From positions 4,216,001 through 4,280,000 of the forward strand of contig NZ_CP134398.1 in assembly GCF_002968335.2 (NCBI RefSeq): DNA of 64,000 nucleotides. The letters run 5' to 3'. Position numbers and translations under genes: made by a program. The notes under the pieces were generated by a model. That model did not search any database and was not told the origin of the DNA. It saw only the letters and a list, made by a program, of their open reading frames with translations. This document shows positions 1-8,753 of this stretch, in pieces. Source of the DNA: Mycobacterium sp. ITM-2016-00316. GTDB lineage: Bacteria > Actinomycetota > Actinomycetes > Mycobacteriales > Mycobacteriaceae. The stretch's first letter is position 1. Every line of letters begins with the position of its first letter.

Positions 1-2073
1 ACCCTGGCCGTTCGCCCACGCGCTGTCGTTGATGTAGACGACGTTCTTGCTCGTGTTGACGCTGAGCACGATCACCATGTGGTCGCTGCTCATGGTGCTG
101 CCCGGCGGACGGTACCGCTCAGGGTGGAAGAAGGTGTTCTCGTAGGCCTTCCACACGATGTCGGCCTTCAGCGAGACCAACACGCCCTGCCGATCTGCCA
201 ACGATGCGGTCATGGTGTCCAGCGCGAGCTGGCGCTGGCTCCTCAAGAAGCTGGTCATATCGGCGTCGACGCCGTTCAGATTGAGCAGCTTCAGAACGTC
301 GACCGTGTTCGTGCCGTAGTGCTTGCCGGGCTCGTCGCCGTCGCCTTCGAAGATCGCCTGGCCGTTGAAGATATCGCTGGGAGTGGACCACGCCTGCTCC
401 AGAATCGCCTGCTGGGTCGGCATGACACCGGTGAGCTGGCCGATGATCCCGGCACTGGCCATGATCGCGCAGGATGACGCGTCACCCTGGAAGATCCAGT
501 ACGGCTTGTTCGTCGCATAATTGCCGTACTCGACATCGCCGAGTGCCGGCGGCTCGATATCGATCAGATTCGCGACGCCGAAGGTACGGGCCAGATCGCC
601 GCTGAGATCGGCGATATTGTCTTGTACACCGTCGATCTGGTTCACCACGGCCTCGGCGACCATGCTGCCCAGATTTCGCAGGACGAGGCCGAGCTTGTCG
701 GGACGGGGCAGGCTCCACACGAGCCGGGTTTTCTGGGCCGACGGAACAACCGGGGCGACACCGGCCGTCGCAGCCAGCTGCGCCGTGACCAGGTTGTAGT
801 TCGAGGCGCTCCACTCAGACAGGAAGTCGTCGATGTCCACCGTCAAGCCCTGGCCGACGGATCTGGTCGGGTCGTTGTAGGTCACGGTGCCGGCCTCGGT
901 ATCCACACCCAGGACGACCACCGACTTCCCGACAGGACCGCTGAAACCGTCCGAGACGCCGCTCATCGTCACGATCATCGCCTTGCCGGGATTCTGCAGA
1001 CCTGAGGTAAGCGCGTGCAAGGCATGCGACTCCTGGTCGTGCGCAAAGTAGCTCGTCATGATGCGAACACCCTTGCCCTGCAGTACTTCATAGCTGTCGG
1101 TCCACGACACGAATCGATTCGCATCCGGGTCGTACACCTTGACGTTGGCGTTGTACAGGCTGTCCTCGTCCATCGCCAGATCGAGGAAGGCCTGGACGTC
1201 GACCTGCGTTCCGGTCAGCTGTGCCCACGCCATCGCGGCGGTCGCCAGGGCGTGCGAACGGTAGGCCTGCTGGACCCAGTACTGCTGATTTGCGGCCGGA
1301 TTCCCGTATGGGGCGGGCTCGATGAACACCACCCGTTTGATCCCGAGCATGCGGGTCACGTCGGCACCGAGAACCGTGAGATTGCGTTGCATCCCCCGAA
1401 TCTGGTGCGCGACGGTGCCGTAGAGGTCACGCCCGAACTGCTGCAACGTCCGCAGGATTTGGTGGGGAGTAGGCGGCGCCCAGGCGAATGCGGCAGGTGC
1501 TACCGGCAACGCCGCCGAAAGTGTCGGCGCGGTCGCGTCCGGTTCGGTCACGTCGGACCTACGGGTATCGGTGTCCGTGGTCGCAGCGGTGCTCTGCACC
1601 GTAACGTCGACCGTCGGGACGGTCTCTGCCCCAGTCGGTTCATCGACGGGTGCCGATACCGATGAGAGCTCCGGCGCAACTTGGGCTTCCGGCTCGGCCT
1701 CCCGCTCGTCCGCAAGCGGCGTCGCATCGTGACCACGGGGGGTCTCGAGGTCCGCTGCGTTGTCGGCTTCATCGGTTTCTGTTGCCCTGCTGCGCAAAGC
1801 CGCTCCGGTCGCGGCTGCGCGCACGCTGCGTACCGCGATCGGGCCCGTTCGGCTCGCCTTGTTCGACGGGCTCGCCTTGTCCGACGACTCCGACCCCGCA
1901 CTGCTCGAACTCGAAGGACTGTCCGACGATCCGGAGTCGGTGTCGGCGGTCGCGATGGCGGCACCCCCGATCATCGCCGCCCCCATGCCCAGGGTCAGCG
2001 CTCCAGAGCCCAACCACACCCGAACAGCATGAGCGCGACGGTCATCGTCAGTCGAATCGTTGCAAGCCACCAC
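1..2073 (-). CDS. Secreted protein with two C39-peptidase-like domains (3' end outside window)
   Basis: Partial gene of 691 codons that runs off the left edge. The GTG start at 2073 is preceded by GGGGAA nine bases upstream. Residues 1-45 look like a signal peptide with a hydrophobic core (LTLGMGAAMIGGAAIATA), followed by a Ser/Thr/Asp/Pro-rich spacer to about residue 200. Two homologous papain-fold, C39-like modules follow. The second has Gln529, Cys535 (context DASSCAIMA), His665 (SSDHMVIVL) and Asn682-Asp683, which is a plausible catalytic set. The first aligns without gaps around the same motifs but has Ala275 in place of Cys and Lys383 in place of His, so it should be inactive. Exported C39-like proteins of unknown substrate are common in mycobacteria. 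Function, such as peptide cleavage or binding in the envelope, is inferred. There is no ABC-transporter domain in the visible part. Confidence 0.75.
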   Translation of the reverse strand, partial: MVACNDSTDDDRRAHAVRVWLGSGALTLGMGAAMIGGAAIATADTDSGSSDSPSSSSSAGSESSDKASPSNKASRTGPIAVRSVRAAATGAALRSRATETDEADNAADLETPRGHDATPLADEREAEPEAQVAPELSSVSAPVDEPTGAETVPTVDVTVQSTAATTDTDTRRSDVTEPDATAPTLSAALPVAPAAFAWAPPTPHQILRTLQQFGRDLYGTVAHQIRGMQRNLTVLGADVTRMLGIKRVVFIEPAPYGNPAANQQYWVQQAYRSHALATAAMAWAQLTGTQVDVQAFLDLAMDEDSLYNANVKVYDPDANRFVSWTDSYEVLQGKGVRIMTSYFAHDQESHALHALTSGLQNPGKAMIVTMSGVSDGFSGPVGKSVVVLGVDTEAGTVTYNDPTRSVGQGLTVDIDDFLSEWSASNYNLVTAQLAATAGVAPVVPSAQKTRLVWSLPRPDKLGLVLRNLGSMVAEAVVNQIDGVQDNIADLSGDLARTFGVANLIDIEPPALGDVEYGNYATNKPYWIFQGDASSCAIMASAGIIGQLTGVMPTQQAILEQAWSTPSDIFNGQAIFEGDGDEPGKHYGTNTVDVLKLLNLNGVDADMTSFLRSQRQLALDTMTASLADRQGVLVSLKADIVWKAYENTFFHPERYRPPGSTMSSDHMVIVLSVNTSKNVVYINDSAWANGQG

Positions 2074-2423
2074 TAACACCACTTCCCCGGCAGATTGGCG
2101 GAACAGCCAATATTGACGCCAGCGAAAGTGGCGGCGAAGTGGATCGTAAAAGGGACACAGCAATCCCGCAAGCAAACATAAAAACGCGCCCGCGCCAACC
2201 GAAGCCGCCCGGGCGCAACGCGATTGCGCGCAAACCCCGCAGGCAGGGCCGCATTATCCCGAACCGATTCGACCCCGGCACAGAAGCGGCGACAAATCAG
2301 CTAACTGTCAGCAACTGACAGCAACCGACGCGCTTTTCCGGCCTGCCTGCCCGAATGTCCCCACCGTGCACATAACGAAGTTGCGATGGCAACCGAAATA
2401 TTGCCATCGCAAAGATCTGCGGG
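2074..2423. other. 350-bp intergenic region, probable promoter of the C39-like gene
   Basis: No convincing gene lies between the amt stop and the C39-like start. The stretch is less GC-rich than its neighbours and holds one clear palindrome at 2305-2321. Both flanking genes are on the minus strand, so this region should contain the promoter of the secreted C39-like protein and the end of the amt transcript. Confidence 0.5.
2305..2321. repeat. Perfect palindrome CTGTCA-GCAAC-TGACAG
   Basis: Six-base arms CTGTCA and TGACAG match perfectly around a five-base spacer. The element lies about 230 bases upstream of the C39-like start and 100 bases past the amt stop. No T-run follows, so an operator or processing site fits better than an intrinsic terminator, but no regulator can be named. 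Confidence 0.45.
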
Positions 2424-3680
2424 TCAGGCGCCGGGACGCTTGTGCGGTGTCCCGTGCACGCCCTCCGCGTACGCGGTTTCGGCGTGCTGGGTGAAGTCGA
2501 TGCCGGACAGTTCGTCCTCGCGGGTGACCCGGAAACCGACCGTCATCGCGATGATCTTCGCCAGCACGAATGAAACAACGAATGCGAAGGCGGCGACGAC
2601 GACAATCGCCAGTGTCTGCTTGCCCAGCTGGGTGACCCCGCCGCCGTAGAACAGACCTTCCGGTCCGCCCGAGATCATTTCCGCGGCCAACAATCCGATC
2701 AGGAAGGTACCCACCACGCCGCCGACGAAGTGCACCCCGACCACGTCCAGGGAGTCGTCATAACCGGCCTTGAACTTCCAGCCGATGGCGAACGAGCAGA
2801 CCACGCCGGCGGCGAGACCGACCAGAATGGCACCGAGCGGTGAGACGAACCCGCACGACGGGGTGATGGCGACCAGCCCGGCCACCACACCGGACGCCGC
2901 ACCGAAGGTGGTCGGATGGCCGTCGCGGAACCGTTCCACGGCCAACCAGCCGAGCATGCCCAGACATCCGGCAAGCAGTGTGTTCAGGAAGATCACGGCC
3001 GCCTTGCCGTCGACGGCGAAGGCCGACCCGGCGTTGAATCCGAACCAGCCGAACCACAGCAGACCGACACCGAGCAGCACGAACGGAAGATTGTGCGGAC
3101 GCATCGCCTCGGACTTGAAGCCGATACGCGGCCCAAGCACCAGCGCGAGGGCCAATGCCGATGCCCCGGAGACAATTTCGACGACCAGCCCACCCGCATA
3201 GTCGAGCGCACCGAAGGTCGCCAACCACCCGCCGGGCCCCCACACCCAGTGCGCCACCGGCGAATACACCAGCAGGGTCCAGGCCGCGACGAACAACACC
3301 CACGACGAGAACTTGGCGCGATCGGCGATGGCGCCGCTCACCAGGGCCGCGGTCAGGATCGCAAACGCCAGTTGGAAGGTGACGAACAGGAGCTCGGGCA
3401 CATTGGAGCGCACCGCGTCCAGGTCGATACCTGACAACCCGATGTGCTGCAGCCCACCGATCAAACCGCCGCCGGCATCCTCACCGAACGCCAGGCTGTA
3501 GCCGGCCACCACCCACGTCACCGTGACGACCGGGATGGAGATGAAGCTCATCATGATCATGTTGAGCACGCCGGTCGAGCGGACCATGCCGCCGTAGAAG
3601 ATGGCCAGACCGGGCGTCATCAACAGAACCATGGCGGTGCTGACAAGCAGCCAGGTCGTGGCGGCCGGATCGATCTGCAC
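2424..3680 (-). CDS. amt: Ammonium transporter (Amt/Mep/Rh family)
   Basis: 418 residues, the usual length for Amt, with about 11 hydrophobic segments. It conducts NH3/NH4+ across the cytoplasmic membrane. The GTG start is preceded by AAGGAGT. Conserved family positions are visible: FYGGMVR near residue 30, Asp160 in GALDYAGG, the WFGFN gate segment at 212-216 and the second pore histidine His317 in VVGVHFVGG. The first pore histidine (E. coli AmtB His168, in GGTVVHI) is replaced by Glu168 (GGLVVEI), as in yeast Mep1/Mep3. The gene stands alone without glnB (PII) or glnD beside it, unlike the amtB-glnB-glnD cluster typical of actinobacteria, so it is probably a second Amt of the genome. Family assignment is firm; altered selectivity is inferred. 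Confidence 0.95.
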   Translation of the reverse strand: MQIDPAATTWLLVSTAMVLLMTPGLAIFYGGMVRSTGVLNMIMMSFISIPVVTVTWVVAGYSLAFGEDAGGGLIGGLQHIGLSGIDLDAVRSNVPELLFVTFQLAFAILTAALVSGAIADRAKFSSWVLFVAAWTLLVYSPVAHWVWGPGGWLATFGALDYAGGLVVEIVSGASALALALVLGPRIGFKSEAMRPHNLPFVLLGVGLLWFGWFGFNAGSAFAVDGKAAVIFLNTLLAGCLGMLGWLAVERFRDGHPTTFGAASGVVAGLVAITPSCGFVSPLGAILVGLAAGVVCSFAIGWKFKAGYDDSLDVVGVHFVGGVVGTFLIGLLAAEMISGGPEGLFYGGGVTQLGKQTLAIVVVAAFAFVVSFVLAKIIAMTVGFRVTREDELSGIDFTQHAETAYAEGVHGTPHKRPGA

Positions 3681-3808
3681 GGGGACTCCTTCGTCTGAGC
3701 AAAACGCCCGGACGACTATGACACAGCCGTGCTGAGCCGCCGACGGTTTCCCGCTGGCATGGACACTTACTAGCGTTGGGCGGCCTTCAGGCGGGGTACT
3801 CGGAGGTC

Positions 3809-4033
3809 ATGGCTGACAACTCATGGACCGTCCAGATCGGTGTCGTCGACGATCCGCAGAACACGGGCGTGCCGCCGGTGCCCACCGACGTCTACCAGGG
3901 CGACGAGGCGGGCGCTCGAGCCGAATTCGACGAGCGGTCCGCCGATGCCCGGGAGGCGGATTACCGCTATGTGATGCTGCGGCATATCGGCGAGGTGGTC
4001 GAGTGCTGGGGAACTCCGCCCGCCGCGGGGTAG
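3809..4033 (+). CDS. Small hypothetical protein
   Basis: 74 residues, rich in acidic residues (DDPQNTG, YQGDEAGARAEFDE), with no membrane segment, no Cys pair and no motif I recognise. It transcribes away from amt. The ATG at 3809 follows a GGAGG only two bases upstream, which is too close, so the TTG at 3776 in the same frame (11 more residues) is a possible true start. Amino-acid composition and clean wobble GC make it a likely real gene. It may be a short cytosolic protein conserved only in mycobacteria; no function can be proposed. Confidence 0.6.
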   Translation: MADNSWTVQIGVVDDPQNTGVPPVPTDVYQGDEAGARAEFDERSADAREADYRYVMLRHIGEVVECWGTPPAAG

Positions 4034-4079
4034 GAACCGGCACAACCAACGGCAGCGCCAAATCGAAGGAGCTTTACTG

Positions 4080-4162
4080 TGCGGGCGGAGGGATTCGAAC
4101 CCTCACGCTCTTCCGAGCACCGGCACCTAAAGCCGGCATGTCTGCCGTTCCATCACGCCCGC
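4080..4162 (-). tRNA. tRNA-Leu(UAG)
   Basis: Class II tRNA of 83 nt. The acceptor stem is GCGGGCG at 4156-4162 paired with CGCCCGC at 4081-4087, with A as discriminator at 4080. The T-arm is GGTTCGAATCC. The anticodon stem CCGGC/GCCGG holds the loop TTTAGGT, giving anticodon UAG. A long variable arm (GTGCTCGG...CGTGAG) fits tRNA-Leu. CCA is not encoded, as is usual for many actinobacterial tRNAs. Confidence 0.95.
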
Positions 4163-4247
4163 AGGCGGGTTCAGACTACCGTCTCGCTGCGCGTATCTGG
4201 TTGTCGGTGGGGCGAACTAACGTCGAGGGCAGGCAGCGGGAGGCCCT

Positions 4248-4973
4248 ATGCGCTCGATCGAAAATTTCAACACCGTGCGGTCACTGATTGACGCCGGATT
4301 GAATGACTGTGCGATCTCACGACAGACGGGGATACCGCGGCGGACCGTCTGCGATTGGCGGCACAACCGCCGTTCAATCACACCGCGCGACAGCTGTAGC
4401 AGCCACGACTACAGCATGCTGCCGTCGGACGCGTACAGCTACCTCCTGGGCATGTACCTCGGCGACGGCTATGTCTGCCGCGCCGGCCGCGTCTGGCGGC
4501 TCCGAGTGACACTCGACAAGAAGTATCCGGGGATCATCGAGAGCTGCTGTGACGCCATCGACAAAATTATGCTCGGCCAACATGCCACGGTGTTCCCCCG
4601 CAAGACCGGCTGCGTCGACGTGTCGCTCTTCTCCAAACACTGGCCATGTCTGTTCCCCCAACACGGACCAGGGCCGAAACACCTCCGCCCGATCATCCTG
4701 CAACCCTGGCAGCAGGCCCACGTCGACGCCGCCACCGAGGACTTCATCCGCGGTCTCATCCACAGCGACGGTTGCCGCGTGGTGGCCAACGACCGCGGGG
4801 TCGCCAGCGTCCGCTATCACTTCACCAACCACTCGACCGATATCCGCAATCTGTTCTGCGCCGCCCTCGACGCACTCGGCATCCCGTGGACCCAGAACAG
4901 CCGCTACATGATCGCGGTATATAGAAAAGCCGCGACCGCACGCCTCGATGAGTTCGTCGGCCCCAAGGCCTGA
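4248..4973 (+). CDS. Helix-turn-helix plus LAGLIDADG protein (free-standing homing-endonuclease-like)
   Basis: 241 residues; the ATG follows GGGAGG. Residues 18-40 (DCAISRQTGIPRRTVCDWR) form a helix-turn-helix. Two LAGLIDADG motifs follow: LLGMYLGDG at 66-74 and RGLIHSDG at 168-175, each keeping its acidic catalytic residue (Asp73, Asp174). This makes it a single-chain two-motif protein. It is not inside an intron or intein: the ORF stands alone 85 bases from tRNA-Leu and points away from it. HTH plus LAGLIDADG also describes WhiA, a sporulation regulator descended from homing endonucleases, but WhiA has the opposite domain order. The protein could be an active endonuclease targeting the tRNA neighbourhood or a domesticated DNA-binding regulator; the sequence does not decide. 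Confidence 0.8.
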   Translation: MRSIENFNTVRSLIDAGLNDCAISRQTGIPRRTVCDWRHNRRSITPRDSCSSHDYSMLPSDAYSYLLGMYLGDGYVCRAGRVWRLRVTLDKKYPGIIESCCDAIDKIMLGQHATVFPRKTGCVDVSLFSKHWPCLFPQHGPGPKHLRPIILQPWQQAHVDAATEDFIRGLIHSDGCRVVANDRGVASVRYHFTNHSTDIRNLFCAALDALGIPWTQNSRYMIAVYRKAATARLDEFVGPKA

Positions 4974-4997
4974 ATCGGCGGACGGTAAAGTCGACCC

Positions 4998-5375
4998 ATG
5001 TCCACTACACGACGTAGGAGACCGGCGCTCATCGCGCTGGCCGCCGTCGGCGCCGGCGGCTGCCTGCTGCTGGCGTGGTGGCAGTGGACCCGCTACGAAT
5101 CGAACTCGGGCACCTTCCTGAATCTCGGGTACGCCCTGCAGTGGCCGATGTTCGCCGCATTCTGCGTCTACGCATACTTCAAGTTCGTCCGCCTGGAGGA
5201 AGCCCCGCCGACCTACGACCCGACGGACACCGCCACCGAGATCCCGGCCGGCCTTCTCCCGGAACGCCCCAAGGCCGCGGCGCCCGCCGACGACGATCCG
5301 ACGCTGCGGGAGTACAACGCCTACCTCGCCGATCTCGCACAATCCGAAAACCCTGACGACAGGACCACCACATGA
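4998..5375 (+). CDS. lprD: LprD-like membrane protein/lipoprotein (Rv1343c orthologue)
   Basis: 125 residues starting MSTTRRRRPALIAL. Residues 10-28 form a hydrophobic segment ending in GAGGC, a weak lipobox, and a second hydrophobic segment (GYALQWPMFAAFCVYAYFKF) lies at about 44-63. The C-terminal half is hydrophilic and acidic. Length, sequence and position match M. tuberculosis lprD (Rv1343c), annotated as a lipoprotein; the weak lipobox and second segment make a two-pass membrane protein equally possible. It overlaps the next gene by four bases (ATGA), so the two are probably translated together. Role unknown. Confidence 0.85.
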   Translation: MSTTRRRRPALIALAAVGAGGCLLLAWWQWTRYESNSGTFLNLGYALQWPMFAAFCVYAYFKFVRLEEAPPTYDPTDTATEIPAGLLPERPKAAAPADDDPTLREYNAYLADLAQSENPDDRTTT

Positions 5376-5734
5376 GCACGCCCGAGACCCCGGCCGAAAC
5401 TGACAGCCAGGAACCGCTGGTTCCGCTGTCCTCCATCCAGAAGGCGCTGGCCAGCTACCGGGTGCTGGCCTGGGCGACCGGTCTCTGGCTGATCGCGCTC
5501 TGCTACGAGATGGTGCGCAAGTACGGGTTCCAGGACGACTCACTGAGCTGGATCGCCGTGGTGCACGGCTGGGTGTACTTCGCCTATCTGATCGCCACCG
5601 CGAACCTCGCGGTGAAGGTCCGCTGGCCGCTGGGCCGCGCGATCGGCACCCTGATCTCCGGCACCGTTCCCCTGCTGGGTCTCATCGTGGAGCACTTCCA
5701 GACGCAAGACGTGAAGAAGCGCTTCGGTCTGTGA
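5372..5734 (+). CDS. DUF3817 membrane protein (Rv1342c orthologue)
   Basis: 120 residues. About 35 hydrophilic N-terminal residues are followed by three hydrophobic segments (VLAWATGLWLIALCYE, VVHGWVYFAYLIATANLAV, AIGTLISGTVPLLGLIVEH) typical of DUF3817. The ATGA overlap with lprD indicates translational coupling. Its last 53 bases overlap the 3' end of the convergent MFS gene on the other strand. DUF3817 proteins have no settled function. A second DUF3817 gene lies at 28791-29159. Confidence 0.85.
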   Translation: MSTPETPAETDSQEPLVPLSSIQKALASYRVLAWATGLWLIALCYEMVRKYGFQDDSLSWIAVVHGWVYFAYLIATANLAVKVRWPLGRAIGTLISGTVPLLGLIVEHFQTQDVKKRFGL

Positions 5735-7157
5735 CTTCCGCTTCCTGACGCGCCACCGGGATCAGCAGCGTCAGCACCGCGGACAGCCCGGACACCGCCG
5801 CCGCTACGATCAGCGCGGTGCGGAACCCGTCAAGGGTGGGCACCTCGTGCCCACCGGCGGTCATCGTCATCGCCGCCAGGATGGCGCCGAGCACGGCACT
5901 GGAGATCGAGGTGCCCAGCGACCGCGCCAGCGCATTGAGACCGTTGGCGGCCGCGGTCTCCGACATCGGCACGGCGGCGTTGATGAGCGCCGGCATGGAC
6001 GCGTAGGCGAAACCCACCCCGATGCTGATGAGCACGTTGAGCGCCAGCACCTGCGGCCCACTGCCGAGCAGCCACAGCCCGGATAGGTAGGACGCGGCGA
6101 TGATGACGCAGCCGACGAACAGCGTGAAACGTGGGCCGCGGGCCCCGGCCACCCGCGCCGCGATCGGCGCCATCACCATCATCGCCAGCCCGCCGGGTGC
6201 CATCCACAGCCCCGCCTCCAGCATGGACATGCCCAGCCCATAGCCGGTGTCGGTGGGCAGTTCCAGCACCTGCGGGGCGATCAGGGTGAGTGCGAACATG
6301 GCGAACCCCACCCCGACCGAGGCGATGTTGGTGAGCAGCACCGGCGGCCGGACCGAGGTGCGCAGGTCGACGATCGGTGAGTCGAAGCGCAGCTGCCACA
6401 CCACGAAGACGGCGAATACCACCAGCGATGCGGCGAACATCCCGACGGTGGTCCCCGAGGTCCAGCCCCAGTCCCGGCCCTTGGTGATCCCGAGCAACAA
6501 CGTCACCAGACCGCCGGCGAGCAGCAGCGCGCCCAGCGGATCGAGCCGGTCACTCGAGGATGCCGGCACCGCGGGCACCAGCACGACGAAGAGCACCAGC
6601 AGTACGGCGCCGAGACCGGCGGCGAACCAGAACAGCGCATGCCAGCTGAACTGCTGAGCGATCGCGGCAGAGAGCGGCAGCCCGAGCGCGCCGCCCACCC
6701 CCAGCGAGGAGCTCATCAGTCCCATCGCGCTGCCGACCCGCTCGGCGGGCACCGAGGCCCGCAGCACGCTGATGCCCAAGGGGATGATCGGAATGCCCAA
6801 CCCCTGCAGACCGCGGCCGATGACAAACGGGACCAGCGACGTGCTCAGCGCGGACACCAGCGATCCGGCGATCAGCACCGCGGCACACACGATCAGGATC
6901 GGTTTCGGACCGTAGAGATCACCGAGGCGGCCGAAGACCGGGGTGGTGACGGCGGCCGTCAGCAGCGTGGCGGTGATGGCCCAGGATGCGTTGGACGGGC
7001 TGGCGTGCAACAGCTTCGGCAGCTCCGGGATGAGCGGGATGATCAGGGTCTGCATCAGTGAGACGCTGATACCGGCGGCGCACAGCACGGCGATCAGAAC
7101 GCCGGGATGGGCCGATAGCGGCCGTCGCTGCTCGGTGGGGACCACGGCCGCGAGCAT
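5682..7157 (-). CDS. MFS drug-efflux-type transporter (DHA2-like, 14 TM)
   Basis: 491 residues with about 14 hydrophobic segments. The MFS loop signature GRLGDLYGPKP lies between helices 2 and 3 and an antiporter-like region LGVGGALGLPLSAA in helix 5. This fits proton-driven drug:H+ antiporters of the DHA2 group in the cytoplasmic membrane. The substrate cannot be read from sequence. No Shine-Dalgarno is visible before ATG 7157 (context GTGTAATG), so a leaderless transcript is possible. The C-terminal tail overlaps the convergent DUF3817 gene by 53 bases. M. tuberculosis has no MFS gene at this spot as far as I recall, so this is probably a local insertion. No regulator gene is adjacent. Confidence 0.88.
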   Translation of the reverse strand: MLAAVVPTEQRRPLSAHPGVLIAVLCAAGISVSLMQTLIIPLIPELPKLLHASPSNASWAITATLLTAAVTTPVFGRLGDLYGPKPILIVCAAVLIAGSLVSALSTSLVPFVIGRGLQGLGIPIIPLGISVLRASVPAERVGSAMGLMSSSLGVGGALGLPLSAAIAQQFSWHALFWFAAGLGAVLLVLFVVLVPAVPASSSDRLDPLGALLLAGGLVTLLLGITKGRDWGWTSGTTVGMFAASLVVFAVFVVWQLRFDSPIVDLRTSVRPPVLLTNIASVGVGFAMFALTLIAPQVLELPTDTGYGLGMSMLEAGLWMAPGGLAMMVMAPIAARVAGARGPRFTLFVGCVIIAASYLSGLWLLGSGPQVLALNVLISIGVGFAYASMPALINAAVPMSETAAANGLNALARSLGTSISSAVLGAILAAMTMTAGGHEVPTLDGFRTALIVAAAVSGLSAVLTLLIPVARQEAEVTDRSASSRLASGSAPR

Positions 7158-7201
7158 TACACGTTAGTTGCGCTATGCAAAATTTCAGCGCTCTCAAATT
7201 C

Positions 7202-7263
7202 GGCGAAACTCGCGTACCCGGTGTTAATCGCGACGCCGTTACCCCGGGTACGCGAGTTTCGCC
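7202..7263. terminator. Perfect 20-bp inverted repeat downstream of rdgB
   Basis: The arms at 7202-7221 (GGCGAAACTCGC...) and 7244-7263 (...GCGAGTTTCGCC) are perfect complements of 20 bases around a 22-base loop. The element begins 24 bases past the rdgB stop and 45 bases before the MFS start. It could end the clpS-to-rdgB transcript or insulate the MFS promoter. No U-tract follows, which is usual for mycobacterial terminator-like hairpins. Confidence 0.6.
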
Positions 7264-7286
7264 AAGCAGAGCGGGCGATGGCAGAG

Positions 7287-7886
7287 CTAGATGAGCGCGC
7301 GCAGCGCCGGCACCAGCAGCGCCAGCGCACGGCCACGGTGCGAGGCCGCGTCCTTCTCGGCCGGGGTCAGTTCGGCCGCCGACCGCGCCGATCCGTCCGG
7401 GACGAAGATCGGGTCATAGCCGAACCCGCCCTCGCCCCGCGGCTCCAGGGCGATGGCACCCGGCCACTCACCGCGCACCACCGTTTCACCGGAGCCGGAC
7501 ACCAGTGCGCACGCCGAGACGAAGGCCGCCCCGCGCCGCTCGTCGGGCACATCGCGCAGCTGGCCCAGCAGCAGCTCCAGGTTCGCTACGTCATTGCCGT
7601 GCGCACCGGACCACCGCGCCGACAGCACGCCCGGCATCCCGTTCAGCGCGTCGACGGCAAGACCCGAGTCGTCGGCCACCGCCGGGATCCCGGTCGCGGC
7701 GTAGGCGTCGCGCGCCTTGGCCAGCGCGTTCTCCTCGAAGGTCGCGCCGGTCTCGGGTGCCTCCTCGAACGGCGGCACATCGGTCAGCGACAGCAGCGTC
7801 AGCCCGGAGAGCCCGGCCGCGTCGAGCACCCGACGCAGCTCGGCCAGCTTCTTGGCGTTGCGGGAGGCAACCAGCAGCCGGGACAT
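7287..7886 (-). CDS. rdgB: XTP/dITP pyrophosphatase (non-canonical purine NTP hydrolase)
   Basis: 199 residues, normal length for the Ham1/RdgB family. It hydrolyses dITP, ITP and XTP to monophosphates, keeping deaminated purines out of DNA and RNA. Visible family motifs are SRNAKKLAEL at the N-terminus, TFEENALAKA, and DDSGLAVDALNGMPGVLSARW, which carries the metal- and base-binding residues, plus FGYDPIF. It starts two bases after the rph stop, so both are co-transcribed. It is the Rv1341 orthologue and the last gene of the minus-strand run. Confidence 0.97.
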   Translation of the reverse strand: MSRLLVASRNAKKLAELRRVLDAAGLSGLTLLSLTDVPPFEEAPETGATFEENALAKARDAYAATGIPAVADDSGLAVDALNGMPGVLSARWSGAHGNDVANLELLLGQLRDVPDERRGAAFVSACALVSGSGETVVRGEWPGAIALEPRGEGGFGYDPIFVPDGSARSAAELTPAEKDAASHRGRALALLVPALRALI

Positions 7887-7888
7887 CC

Positions 7889-8671
<783 letters not shown>

Positions 8672-8753
8672 GAGGCAACACTAGCGCGCGACGATCAAGC
8701 GGTGAGGAACGAGCCGCGTTGAGGAGCACGCTCCAGACAAGCCATGTCCGGCC

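Noticed and set aside
79..2318. Several open frames on both strands (for example 1015-1665 and 1650-2318 plus)
   Set aside because: They are antisense or frame-shifted shadows of the C39-like gene and lack protein-like composition or motifs.
4248..4973. Intein or intron-encoded endonuclease
   Set aside because: No host-gene halves flank it and the frame is complete with its own start and ribosome site.
5682..5734. Overlap of the DUF3817 gene and MFS gene as evidence for a false gene
   Set aside because: Both have strong family features; convergent 3' overlaps of this size occur in compact genomes.
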